DNA of 64,000 bases from Streptomyces exfoliatus (GTDB lineage: Bacteria > Actinomycetota > Actinomycetes > Streptomycetales > Streptomycetaceae): NCBI RefSeq assembly GCF_000725545.1, contig NZ_JNZP01000028.1, positions 1-64,000 of the forward strand. The letters are read 5' to 3'. The translations under genes and the position numbers were made by a program. Shown in pieces: positions 8,875 to 16,782 of this stretch. Every line of letters starts with the position of its first letter. Within the stretch, counting starts at the first letter, position 1. The notes under the pieces are model-generated. The model had not been told where the DNA came from. It saw only the letters and a list, made by a program, of their open reading frames with translations, and searched no databases.

Positions 8875-10566
8875 ATGAGCGAGAGGTGGGCGCTGGCGGC
8901 CGAGGCCGAGGGGGACGGAGCGCTGCTCGTGCCCCTCGGTCCGGACGGGCTGCCCGCCGGGGAGGTGCGGCGCGAGCCGGACCTGGTGGCGGCCGTACGG
9001 GCCCGGCCCGAGGTGGCCCGCTGGGTGTGGCGGTCGACGGCCGAGGTGTACCCACGGCTGCTCGCCGCCGGAGTGCGGGTCGAGCGGTGCTACGACATGG
9101 AGGCCGCCGAGCAGTTGCTCCTGGGGCACGAGGGGCGACTCGGCGAGCCCCGTTCGGCGGCGGCGGCCTGGGCACGCCTGCAGAACGGGCCGGTGCCGCC
9201 CGATCCGCCGCAGCGGGGCGCCGAGCCGGGTTCGCAGGACTCCCTCTTCGAGCCCCGTCCCGTGGTCTCCGTCCCCTTCGACGGCCTCCTCGCGGTCTAC
9301 GCGGAGCAGCTGCGCCGCCACGACCGGGCGGAGCACCCGGGCAGGATGCGGCTGCTCACGGCCGCCGAGTCGGCGGGGATGCTGGTCGCCACCGAGATGC
9401 ACAGGGCCGGGCTGCCGTGGCGGGCGGACGTGCACCGGGACCTGCTGCACGAGTTGCTGGGCGAGCGGTACGCGGGCGGGGGCGAACCGCGCCGCCTCGC
9501 CGAGCTGACGGACGAGGTGTCCGCCGCGTTCGGCCGCCGGGTCCGGCCCGACCTGCCCGCCGATGTGGTGAAGGCCTTCGCGGGGGCCGGCGTCCGGCTG
9601 AAATCCACCCGGCGGTGGGAGCTGGAGGAGCTGGACCACCCGGCGGTGGAGCCCCTGATCGCGTACAAGAAGCTGTACCGGATCTGGACGGCGCACGGCT
9701 GGTCGTGGCTGCAGGACTGGGTGCGGGACGGGCGTTTCCGGCCGGAGTACCTCCCGGGGGGCACGGTCAGCGGGCGCTGGACGACCAATGGCGGCGGGGC
9801 CCTGCAGATCCCGAAGGTGATCCGGCGGGCGGTGGTCGCGGACCCGGGCTGGCGCCTGGTGGTGGCCGACGCCGACCAGATGGAGCCGCGGGTGCTCGCC
9901 GCGATCTCCCGCGACCCGGGCCTGATGGAGGTGGCGGGGCACCCCGACGATCTGTACACCCGGCTGTCGGACCGGGCGTTCTCCGGCGACCGCGCGCACG
10001 CGAAGCTCGCGCTCCTCGGCGCTATCTACGGGCAGACCAGCGGCGACGGACTGAAGAACCTGGCGGCGCTGCGGCGCCGGTTCCCGCGCGCGGTGGCCTA
10101 TGTCGACGACGCGGCGAAGGCGGGCGAGGAGGGCCGGCTCGTACGGACCTGGCTGGGCAGAACCAGCCCGCGCGCGGTGGGCGCGGGCGAGGACGAGGAG
10201 GCGGGCCTGCCGCAGGAGGGCGGCGAACCGGAGGCGGTGGAGGGCGAGTTCACGCCGGGGTACGCCTCGGGGAACGCGCGGGCGAGGGGTCGGTTCACCC
10301 GTAACTTCGTGGTGCAGGGCAGCGCGGCCGACTGGGCGCTGCTGATGCTGGCGGCACTGCGGCGGTCCCTCACGGGGATGCGGGCGGAGCTGGTGTTCTT
10401 CCAGCACGACGAGGTCATCGTGCACTGCCCCGCGGAGGAGGCGGAGGCGGTCACGGAGGCGATCCGGGGGGCCGGGGACGAGGCGGGCCGGATCGCGTTC
10501 GGCGAGACGCCGGTGCGGTTCCCGTTCACGACGGCCACGGTCGAGCGGTACGCGGACGCGAAGTAG
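8875..10566 (+). CDS. family A DNA polymerase without evident exonuclease domain
   Basis: A 563-residue polymerase I-type protein. The polymerase motifs are intact: motif A ADADQMEPR near residue 332, motif B KLALLGAIYGQTSGDG near 377 and motif C HDEVIVH near 511. The first 200 residues occupy the place of a 3'-5' exonuclease, but I see none of its acidic DxE/DEDD motifs, and there is no 5' nuclease domain. Actinobacterial relatives are usually labelled bifunctional exonuclease/polymerase; here only the polymerase part is supported. It is distinct from the replicative polA and may act in repair or tolerance. Confidence 0.9.
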   Translation: MSERWALAAEAEGDGALLVPLGPDGLPAGEVRREPDLVAAVRARPEVARWVWRSTAEVYPRLLAAGVRVERCYDMEAAEQLLLGHEGRLGEPRSAAAAWARLQNGPVPPDPPQRGAEPGSQDSLFEPRPVVSVPFDGLLAVYAEQLRRHDRAEHPGRMRLLTAAESAGMLVATEMHRAGLPWRADVHRDLLHELLGERYAGGGEPRRLAELTDEVSAAFGRRVRPDLPADVVKAFAGAGVRLKSTRRWELEELDHPAVEPLIAYKKLYRIWTAHGWSWLQDWVRDGRFRPEYLPGGTVSGRWTTNGGGALQIPKVIRRAVVADPGWRLVVADADQMEPRVLAAISRDPGLMEVAGHPDDLYTRLSDRAFSGDRAHAKLALLGAIYGQTSGDGLKNLAALRRRFPRAVAYVDDAAKAGEEGRLVRTWLGRTSPRAVGAGEDEEAGLPQEGGEPEAVEGEFTPGYASGNARARGRFTRNFVVQGSAADWALLMLAALRRSLTGMRAELVFFQHDEVIVHCPAEEAEAVTEAIRGAGDEAGRIAFGETPVRFPFTTATVERYADAK

Positions 10567-10614
10567 GCGTGCACGGGAACCTCTCCGGGCGCGCCCCCTC
10601 CGGACACCCGGCGG

Positions 10615-11895
10615 CTACTTCAGCGGCAGCTTCTTCCACAGAGGGCTCAGCGCGATCGTCCTCAGCTGGTCCGTGGTCAGCACGGGCTCGGCGCGCGTGG
10701 CCTCCTCGTGCTGTCCCTTGGCGTTGTAGGCGGAGACCGAGACGCGGAAGCCGTCCGGGGTGATCGTGTCGACGGTCCACCGCACGACCCCGGCGCCGCC
10801 CTTCTCGCCGGGCTGCTTGATGGTCCTCACCTTGCGGCCGTCGGGCAGGGTGGTGACGTCCGCACCGCCGAAGAGAACGCCCCTGAGCTGCTCGGCGGAG
10901 GGCTGGACGGTGACGGTGACGAGGCCGCGCCCCTCGGCGTCGTCGACGACGAGGTAGGCGTGGCCGTACGGCGCGTCCATGTCGGCCGCCGTGAGGCCCT
11001 CGGGCAGGAGGGAGCGCAGGGTGGCCCGGAGAGCGGGAGCGCTCGGCGCCGGCGGGAGCTGCGCGTCGCCGCGCTTCTTCATCTCCGGCTCGGTGAGGAG
11101 TTGCTTCAGCAGCGGGTTCCAGGCGTCGGCGGTGACCAGGGCCTTCATCTGGGCGGGCGAGAAGGGCGGGTTCTCGCGGCTGATCTCGGCGCCCTTCTCG
11201 GAGGCGGCGTTGTACGCGCTCGCGTCGATGAGGAAGCCGTCCTTGGTGAGCAGGACCGCCCGCCATTGCTTCGTCTCCTCGCGCCTGTCGGGGTACTCGT
11301 ATCCCTGGAAGACCATGAGGCGCGCGCCGTCCGGCAGTCGCTCGCTGGTGCAGTCGTCGTGGGGGACGTCGGCCTGCGAGGGGCAAGTCACCTGCCCCTC
11401 GCCCGACTCGGTGGTGTCGCCGGCGCGGAAGAGGCCGACGGTGACGCCCGCCTTGCCCTGGCCGTCGTCGTAGACGCCCGCGACGGACTGGCCCGTGCCA
11501 CCCAGGTTGTCGATCTCCCACGTGCCGGCCGGAGTGTGGGCCTTGAGGACGGCCGCGAGTTCTTCGACCGGGATCTGGGGCATCACCGGCTCGCCCGCTT
11601 CGGGCCCGGCCGGGTCGGTGGTGGGCTTGGGTCCCGCGACGGAGACCTGCTCGGAGCCGCCGACGGGCGAGAGCAGCGAGCCGCCGTACACCGCGCCGAT
11701 GCCGACGGCGGCGAGCGCGAGGGCGCCGCCGGTCACGGCGAGACGGCGGCGGACCAGGCGGCGGCGGCCGCGCTTGAGCCCGCCCGCGACCAGCTCGCGC
11801 CGGTCGTCGACGGCGAAGCCGTCGCCGGTGCGGCGCAGGACCGCGCCGAGCTCCTCCTCGAAACCGTCGTACTGGGGATCAACGTTCTGGGGCAT
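10615..11895 (-). CDS. membrane-anchored protein paired with a SigE-type sigma factor
   Basis: A 426-residue protein with a cytoplasmic N-terminus of about 50 residues ending in KRGRRRLVRRR, one transmembrane helix (LAVTGGALALAAVGIGAVYGG), and a large outer part. The outer part seems to hold two related modules: YDDGQGKAGVTVGLFRAG and VDDAEGRGLVTVTVQPS are followed in each by a cysteine or glycine loop, LPDGA/LPDGR and ASAYNA/VSAYNA. It lies 104 bp downstream of the sigma gene on the same strand, so it may regulate that sigma factor or be its target; no anti-sigma zinc motif is visible. Confidence 0.75.
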   Translation of the reverse strand: MPQNVDPQYDGFEEELGAVLRRTGDGFAVDDRRELVAGGLKRGRRRLVRRRLAVTGGALALAAVGIGAVYGGSLLSPVGGSEQVSVAGPKPTTDPAGPEAGEPVMPQIPVEELAAVLKAHTPAGTWEIDNLGGTGQSVAGVYDDGQGKAGVTVGLFRAGDTTESGEGQVTCPSQADVPHDDCTSERLPDGARLMVFQGYEYPDRREETKQWRAVLLTKDGFLIDASAYNAASEKGAEISRENPPFSPAQMKALVTADAWNPLLKQLLTEPEMKKRGDAQLPPAPSAPALRATLRSLLPEGLTAADMDAPYGHAYLVVDDAEGRGLVTVTVQPSAEQLRGVLFGGADVTTLPDGRKVRTIKQPGEKGGAGVVRWTVDTITPDGFRVSVSAYNAKGQHEEATRAEPVLTTDQLRTIALSPLWKKLPLK

Positions 11896-11999
11896 GTCGA
11901 ATTCACCGTCTCCGGTCGGGGGTGATGGATGGCGGAAGGGAGCGGAAAGAGAAGCGGAGAGAGAGGTGAGGTGCCGAGCGGCCTCGCTCAGCGAACGGA

Positions 12000-12509
12000 T
12001 CAGCGGGCGGCGAACTCCGTCAGGCTCCCGCCGAGCCGCTGCCGCAGTTTGCCCAGCGCCCGCACACAGCGGGTCCGTACGGCCGCGGAGCTGACGTGCA
12101 GGGCGTCGGCGGTCTCCTCGATGCTGCGGTCCTCCCAGTACCGCAGCACCACGACCGCCCGGTCCTTGGGTGCGAGCTGGGCGAGCGCGTCGAGCAGCGC
12201 GACCCGGAGCGCCGGGTCCTCGCCGGTGTCGGGGGCGCGGTCGGGCAGTTCGCCGAGCGGACGCTCGGTGGCCGAGCGGCGCCGCTGGTGGCTGAGAAAC
12301 GTGCGTACGAGCACGGTCTGGGCGTACGCGGCGGGGTTCCCGACCCTGGCCATGCGGCCCCAGTGGGCGTACATCCGGCCGAGCGTCTCCTGGGTGAGGT
12401 CCTCGGCGAGATGGGTGTCGCCGCTGGTCAGCAGGCATGCCGAGCGAAACAGATGGCCCGTGCGTGCGGAGGCGAACTCCTGGAACTCGTCCGCGCGGGA
12501 CTTTCTCAT
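12000..12509 (-). CDS. SigE-family ECF RNA polymerase sigma factor
   Basis: An extracytoplasmic-function sigma factor of 169 residues. Region 2 (LFRSACLLTSGDTHLAEDLTQE, then WGRMARVGNPAAYAQTVLVR) and region 4 (LAPKDRAVVVLRYWEDRSIEETA, then SSAAVRTRCVRALGKLR) are both present with nothing attached. The ATG follows a near-perfect AAGGAGGGG, so it is well translated. It matches the numerous Streptomyces 'SigE family' proteins of about 170 residues, not the cell-envelope SigE itself. The downstream membrane protein is its likely partner. Confidence 0.93.
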   Translation of the reverse strand: MRKSRADEFQEFASARTGHLFRSACLLTSGDTHLAEDLTQETLGRMYAHWGRMARVGNPAAYAQTVLVRTFLSHQRRRSATERPLGELPDRAPDTGEDPALRVALLDALAQLAPKDRAVVVLRYWEDRSIEETADALHVSSAAVRTRCVRALGKLRQRLGGSLTEFAAR

Positions 12510-12662
12510 GCCCCTCCTTATCCGTCGCGGTCACGTGCTGTGGTCGCCGTACACCTCATTGACGCGGTGGGGCCGCGCAAATGTTTCAACGCTCGCTCCG
12601 AAAATCGAGGCAGGTGTCCCGCTCGACGCATCCAAAGAAGTGGAACCGGGTAATCCTGTTGT

Positions 12663-13055
12663 ATGAACACTCTCAGCGCAGCCCAGACCCTGGCCGCGGG
12701 AGTCTGGCAGTCCGGGCTCGGCCAGTTCCTCGCGGGACTCGTCGTCGTCTTCGTACTGATCGGGGCGGTGTGGCTCGGGTTCCGGGTCCGCGACCGCGAG
12801 TCGCGGACGCCCAGGCCCGACGAACAGCCGCACCGTCCGGAGACCGAGCGGCCCCCGGGTGAGACGACCGAATACCGCAGGCCGGCGGAGATGCCGCAGA
12901 CCGACGGCGAACACCGGCTCATGCCCTACCAGCTCAAGGGCTCGGGCACCTCGGGCACGGAGACGTCCCCCGAGCCGCCGTCGGAGGAGAAGCGCAAGTG
13001 GGGCGGCATCTCCAGCGGAGGCTTCGGCAGCGGTGGCACGGGCCACGGCGACTGA
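12663..13055 (+). CDS. small membrane protein (DUF6479-like)
   Basis: A 130-residue protein with one N-terminal transmembrane helix (FLAGLVVVFVLIGAVWLGFRV) preceded by a short outer segment, then a Pro/Glu/Arg-rich cytoplasmic tail. The tail holds HRLMPYQLKG and ends in a Gly/Ser-rich stretch (GGISSGGFGSGG). It resembles the small Streptomyces family DUF6479, with no known function. It is divergent from the SigE-type gene across 153 bp, so that sigma factor might drive it, but I find no clear motif. Confidence 0.8.
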   Translation: MNTLSAAQTLAAGVWQSGLGQFLAGLVVVFVLIGAVWLGFRVRDRESRTPRPDEQPHRPETERPPGETTEYRRPAEMPQTDGEHRLMPYQLKGSGTSGTETSPEPPSEEKRKWGGISSGGFGSGGTGHGD

Positions 13056-13097
13056 CCGGGCACCCGAGGGAGGCCGGTTATCCGAGGTCGTCATCCC

Positions 13098-13198
13098 GTG
13101 AAGGGCGAAGACCGTGAACGGCGAAGACCGTGAATGACGAAGGCGTCCTCCCCGGCGCGCCGGAGAACGACGAAGGCGTCCTCCCCGGCGCGCCGGAG
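13098..13198 (+). repeat. nested tandem repeats over the start of a sigma gene
   Basis: Two kinds of repeat lie end to end. First, 16-bp units (GTGAAGGGCGAAGACC and a variant) occupy 13098-13113 and 13114-13129, and the third, partial unit starts at 13130. Then a 33-bp unit occurs twice (13133-13165 and 13166-13198) with one mismatch and encodes NDEGVLPGAPE twice. The GTG start codon of the sigma gene belongs to the third 16-bp unit. Confidence 0.85.
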
Positions 13199-14065
13199 AC
13201 CCCCTTCGAGAAGGACCGCCCGCGTCTGCGGGCGGTCGCTCACCGCCTGCTCGGCACGTCCACCGAGGCCGAGGAGGCGGTGGAGGACGCGCGGACGACC
13301 TGGCGGCGGCCGGAGGACCCGGCCGCCGCGGTCGCCCGCGCCTGTCTGGCCCGGCTCCGCGCGCGCGAGACGCACCGCGGAGGACGGTGGGACCCCTGGG
13401 ACCCCTGGGCCGCGGGGGAACCGGCCCCGCGGGACGACCGCATCGGCCCCGAGCAACCTCCACAAGCGGTCCTGGCCCGGCTGACACCCCCGCAACGCCT
13501 CGCCTTCGTGCTGCACGAGGAGTTCGCCGTCCCGTACGAGGAGATCGCCCGGGTCCTCGACCACACCCCGGCCGCGACCCGTCGCCTCGCGGCCCGCGCC
13601 GCGCACCGGCTGCGGGAGGCCGAGGACATGCCCGAGCAGGACCTGCCCCGTCAGCGCGAGGTCGTCGGGGCCTTCCTGACCGCCGCGCGGAACGGCGACG
13701 CGGCCGCCCTCACGGCCCTCCTCGACCCGGACGTGGTGCTGCGGGCCGACGCCGCGGCCGTACGGGCCGGGGCGACGGGCGCGCACGGCCCCGCGGCGGT
13801 CGCGGAGGCCCTGGCGGGCCGGGCGGGCACGGCCGGGAAAGCCCTGGTGGACGGTGCGGCGGGCCTGGCATGGCCCGCGGAGGGAGAACCGGAGATGGTC
13901 CTCGCCTTCACGGTCCTGGACGGCCGGATCACCTCCATGGACGCCCTGTCCGACGCGGAGCACCTGCGCCGCATGGACCTCCGGCTCACGCCCCCAGGAC
14001 ACTCCCCGCCCGCGCGGCCACATGAGCGGGCGGCGCGAGATCCGGGGGAAGCACGGGGTCGGTGA
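13130..14065 (+). CDS. ECF41-like sigma factor with SnoaL-type C-terminal domain
   Basis: A sigma-70 family factor of 311 residues. Region 2 lies near residues 30-95, region 4 near 115-165 (LTPPQRLAFVLHEEFAVPYE, then TPAATRRLAARAAHRLRE), and a SnoaL-like domain near 172-285 (VVGAFLTAARNGDAAALTAL, then DPDVVLRADA). ECF41 factors use this C-terminal domain for self-regulation. Region 2 is reduced compared with the family. The N-terminus carries a duplicated 11-residue segment. The GTG start has only a weak GAAG ribosome site. The 3' end overlaps the convergent flavin-oxidase gene by 80 bp. Confidence 0.85.
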   Translation: MNDEGVLPGAPENDEGVLPGAPETPFEKDRPRLRAVAHRLLGTSTEAEEAVEDARTTWRRPEDPAAAVARACLARLRARETHRGGRWDPWDPWAAGEPAPRDDRIGPEQPPQAVLARLTPPQRLAFVLHEEFAVPYEEIARVLDHTPAATRRLAARAAHRLREAEDMPEQDLPRQREVVGAFLTAARNGDAAALTALLDPDVVLRADAAAVRAGATGAHGPAAVAEALAGRAGTAGKALVDGAAGLAWPAEGEPEMVLAFTVLDGRITSMDALSDAEHLRRMDLRLTPPGHSPPARPHERAARDPGEARGR

Positions 14066-14690
14066 CCGGTTCGCCGAAGGTGGTCACCACCGGCAGCACC
14101 CCCGCCCACAGGCCGAGGGCCGCGTCCTCGGAGTCGCCGTCGTCCGGCGGGCCGCTGCGGGTCTTCACCGAGGCCTCGGTGAGATCGAGCGCGAGGACGG
14201 AGGTCGCGGCGAGTTCCTTGCGGCTAGGCTGCCGCACGTACTCCCACTGTCCCGGGGAGCTCTGCTCGGTCAGCGCCCGGAGTCCGCGCAGCTTCTCCGC
14301 CGGGTCGGTCACGAGCCGGGGTATGCCGTAGACCATCGCACAGCGGTAGTTGACGCCGTGTTCGAAGACGGACCGGGCGAGGACGAGCCCGTCGACATGG
14401 GTGACCGTGACACAGACGGTGGTGCCCGGCGCCTGGACCAGGCTGCGGCTGGCGACGGAGCCGTGAAGGTAGAGCACGTCGCCCTCCACACCGTACGCGG
14501 TGGGCACGACCATCGTCGTACCGTCGACGGGAACGCCGAGGTGGCAGAGGAAACCGGCCGCGAGCACGGCGTCCAGATCGGCGCGACGGTGGCTGCCCTT
14601 CTCCCGCATGCGCCGCAGCCGGGTCCGCTCGGTGACGGCGAGGTCACCCGTGTCCGACGGTTCGCCGGTGGCTTCTGTGGTGGTGCTCAT
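13986..14690 (-). CDS. pyridoxamine 5'-phosphate oxidase-like flavin protein
   Basis: A split-barrel flavin-binding protein of 234 residues. Family blocks are LDAVLAAGFLCHLGVPVDGTT near residues 40-60, VPTAYGVEGDVLYLHGSVAS, and VCVTVTHVDGLVLARSVFEH followed by YRCAMVYG. These match the NimA-like/PNPOx branch that binds FMN or F420, not the vitamin B6 enzyme. The ATG has AGAGGG 5 nt upstream. The C-terminal region (VLPVVTTFGEPVTDP) is shared with Streptomyces relatives. The substrate is unknown. Confidence 0.88.
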   Translation of the reverse strand: MSTTTEATGEPSDTGDLAVTERTRLRRMREKGSHRRADLDAVLAAGFLCHLGVPVDGTTMVVPTAYGVEGDVLYLHGSVASRSLVQAPGTTVCVTVTHVDGLVLARSVFEHGVNYRCAMVYGIPRLVTDPAEKLRGLRALTEQSSPGQWEYVRQPSRKELAATSVLALDLTEASVKTRSGPPDDGDSEDAALGLWAGVLPVVTTFGEPVTDPVLPPDLAPPAHVAARAGSVLGA

Positions 14691-14792
14691 GCTGCCCTCT
14701 CGATCCGCGTACCGGTTGGTTGCTCGTGGTGTTGTACGGGGTTCCCGCCCGCGCCCGCCACAGGCGCCCACCTGTCGGAACGAGCCGGCCGT

Positions 14793-15980
14793 TCACCGCC
14801 CGGCGGTCGGCGGAAGGCAGGCGCTGACCAGGAAGCCGCCGTCGCGCGTCGGCCCCGCCTCGAAGGCGCCGCCCAGGAGTTGGACCCGTTCGCGGAGACC
14901 GATCAGGCCGTGGCCACCGTGGGGCAGGTCCGGCCGCGGGACCGTCGGATCGGGCGGTCCGCTGCGGACCTCGACCCGCAGCCCCCCGTCCTCCGCCCGG
15001 ACCGCTATCGCCGTCCGGGCGCCGGGAGCGTGCTTGCGTACGTTGGTCAGCGTCTCCTGGACCGTACGGAACACGGCCCGCTCCACGGCCTCCGGGAACC
15101 GGTCCTCCAGGCCGTCGGCGATGGCGCAGTCGACGGCGACCCCGCCGCTCTCGATCAGCCGGGGAATGTCGGAGAGGCGGGGCTGCGGGCTGAGCTGCTC
15201 GCTGTTCCCGCCCGCCGCGCGCAGGACGCCCACCAGCTGGCGCAGTTCGACGAGGGTCCGGACGGACAGCTCGCGGATCGTGGCGGCGGCGTCGCGGGAC
15301 ACGGGGTCCCGGGCGCCCACCTTGAGGGCGCCCGCCTGGAGGCTGATCAGGGACACCTGGTGGGCGACGACGTCGTGCATCTCGCGGGCCAGCCGGACCC
15401 GTTCGGTGGCGAGCACCCGCTCCGCGAGCAGCCGGTCCTCGCGGCCCCGGGATCGGGTGAGTTCCGCCAGGCGGGCCGCGAGTTCACGGCGGGTGGTGAC
15501 GAAGAGGCCGAACACGACGGGCGCCCCGGCGCTCACGAACGCGTCGATGACCCGCAGCGCGAGCTCCCGGGACGGGGACGGCACCAGGTCGTCGGCGAGC
15601 GGGTACGGGACGAGGTGGGCGACGGCGACCAGCGCCGCGCACAGCACCAGGAGCCGGCGGTCGGCACGCCGGCAGGCGACGGTGTACAGGGCGATGAGCG
15701 GGGCGAAGGCGGCGTAACCGATGTAGAGCCCCGGCAGGGTGGCGAGCAGCACGGTCACCGGCAGGCGGCGGCGCAGCAGGAGGGCCGCGGCGGCGAACAG
15801 CGCCGACCCGAGTTCGGGACCGGGCGGGACGCCGTTGACGAGCACCGCCTCGACACCGCACGCGAGGACCGGGGCGACCGTGGTCAGCGACGCGGGAAGC
15901 CAGGACGGAAGCCAGGACGAAAACCAGGAAGGAAGCCACGCCGGAAGCCAGGACGGAAGCCACGCCGGAAGAGCGTTCAA
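14793..15980 (-). CDS. sensor histidine kinase (HisKA_3 type)
   Basis: A 395-residue membrane kinase, partner of the response regulator just upstream. The N-terminal half is hydrophobic with several membrane segments. The dimerisation helix has REMHDVVAHQVSLISLQAGA with the phospho-acceptor His. The ATPase part has QETLTNVRKHA and GHGLIGLRERVQLLGG. The TTG start overlaps the regulator's TGA (TTGA) and has GGAGG 6 nt upstream. The first 27 residues are a Trp/Leu/Pro repeat (WLPSWLPAWLPSW) encoded by 12-bp tandem units. Confidence 0.9.
   Translation of the reverse strand: MNALPAWLPSWLPAWLPSWFSSWLPSWLPASLTTVAPVLACGVEAVLVNGVPPGPELGSALFAAAALLLRRRLPVTVLLATLPGLYIGYAAFAPLIALYTVACRRADRRLLVLCAALVAVAHLVPYPLADDLVPSPSRELALRVIDAFVSAGAPVVFGLFVTTRRELAARLAELTRSRGREDRLLAERVLATERVRLAREMHDVVAHQVSLISLQAGALKVGARDPVSRDAAATIRELSVRTLVELRQLVGVLRAAGGNSEQLSPQPRLSDIPRLIESGGVAVDCAIADGLEDRFPEAVERAVFRTVQETLTNVRKHAPGARTAIAVRAEDGGLRVEVRSGPPDPTVPRPDLPHGGHGLIGLRERVQLLGGAFEAGPTRDGGFLVSACLPPTAGR
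15895..15966 (-). repeat. 12-bp minisatellite in the sensor kinase gene
   Basis: Six tandem 12-bp units (GGAAGCCAGGAC or GGAAGCCACGCC on the plus strand; one diverged) encode repeated SWLP/AWLP tetrapeptides at the very N-terminus of the kinase. The unit length keeps the frame, so copy number could change the length of the Trp-rich entry segment. Confidence 0.9.
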
Positions 15981-16693
15981 CCCGCTCCTCCGCAACCGAG
16001 GTTCGGTCGGCCGGGGTACGTAGGGCCGAGGTGCGCACGGCCGACGAGTCCGGCCCGGTCGGCGATGACCGCGGCCTGGACCCGGTTGACGCCGCCGAGC
16101 TTGGCGAGCACCACGCTGACGTGGTCCTTGACCGTGCTGCCGGCGAGCCCCAGACGCTCGGCCGCCTGCAGGTTCGAGAGCCCTTCGCCGAGCAGCGCGA
16201 GCACGTCCCGCTCGCGCGCCGTGAGCGACCGCACGGCCCGCACGGCCTGTTGGTCGCCGCCGGCGGACGCGGGGTCCGTGTAATGGTCGGCGACGGTACG
16301 GGTGACGCCGGGGCCCAGCACACTGCTCCCGCCGGCCAGCACGCGTACGGACCGGACCAGTTGCTCCGGCTCCGTGTCCTTCAGCAGGAACCCCGTGGCG
16401 CCGAGCCGCAGGGCTGGCCCGAGGTACTCGTCGGCGTCGAACGTGGTCAGCATCGCGACGGCGGGAAGCCGCCCCGCGAGCGCGGTCCGCAGTCCGCGCA
16501 GCACGGTCAGGCCGTCCTCGTCCGGCATCCGGATGTCGAGGAGCACCACGTCGGGCCGGTGGGCGACGACGGTGGGCACCGCCTGTCCTCCGCCGCAGTC
16601 CGCGACGACCTCGATGTCGCCCGCGGAGCACAGGATGAGGCGCAGCACGGAACGGACGAGCTGTTCGTCGTCCACCACGACTACGCGGATCAC
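15977..16693 (-). CDS. NarL/LuxR-family response regulator
   Basis: A 238-residue DNA-binding regulator. The receiver domain has the acidic pair VVVVDDEQ, the phospho-acceptor PDVVLLDIRMPDEDG (Asp near residue 53) and the Lys in GFLLKDTEP. A LuxR helix-turn-helix follows (SLTARERDVLALLGEGLSN, then STVKDHVSVVLAKL). The C-terminal 20 residues run past the domain and end in LGCGGAG. The GTG start has GGAGG 7 nt upstream. It is translationally coupled to the kinase, so the two form one two-component system; the signal and targets are unknown. Confidence 0.93.
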   Translation of the reverse strand: MIRVVVVDDEQLVRSVLRLILCSAGDIEVVADCGGGQAVPTVVAHRPDVVLLDIRMPDEDGLTVLRGLRTALAGRLPAVAMLTTFDADEYLGPALRLGATGFLLKDTEPEQLVRSVRVLAGGSSVLGPGVTRTVADHYTDPASAGGDQQAVRAVRSLTARERDVLALLGEGLSNLQAAERLGLAGSTVKDHVSVVLAKLGGVNRVQAAVIADRAGLVGRAHLGPTYPGRPNLGCGGAG

Positions 16694-16782
16694 GGTCTCT
16701 CCTCCGTCAGGACGTCCGTCTGACCGGTGCGACGCCCCGGTCACTCTAGGGAGCCCCGGATCGCCCGGCGGCGCCGGGCCGC

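Noticed and set aside
12640..12662. SigR-type promoter (GGAAC and GTT) before the small membrane protein
   Set aside because: The spacing is about 11 bp rather than 16-18, and it would leave almost no leader.
15895..15966. CRISPR-like repeats
   Set aside because: Units are 12 bp, contiguous, without spacers, and lie in a coding frame.
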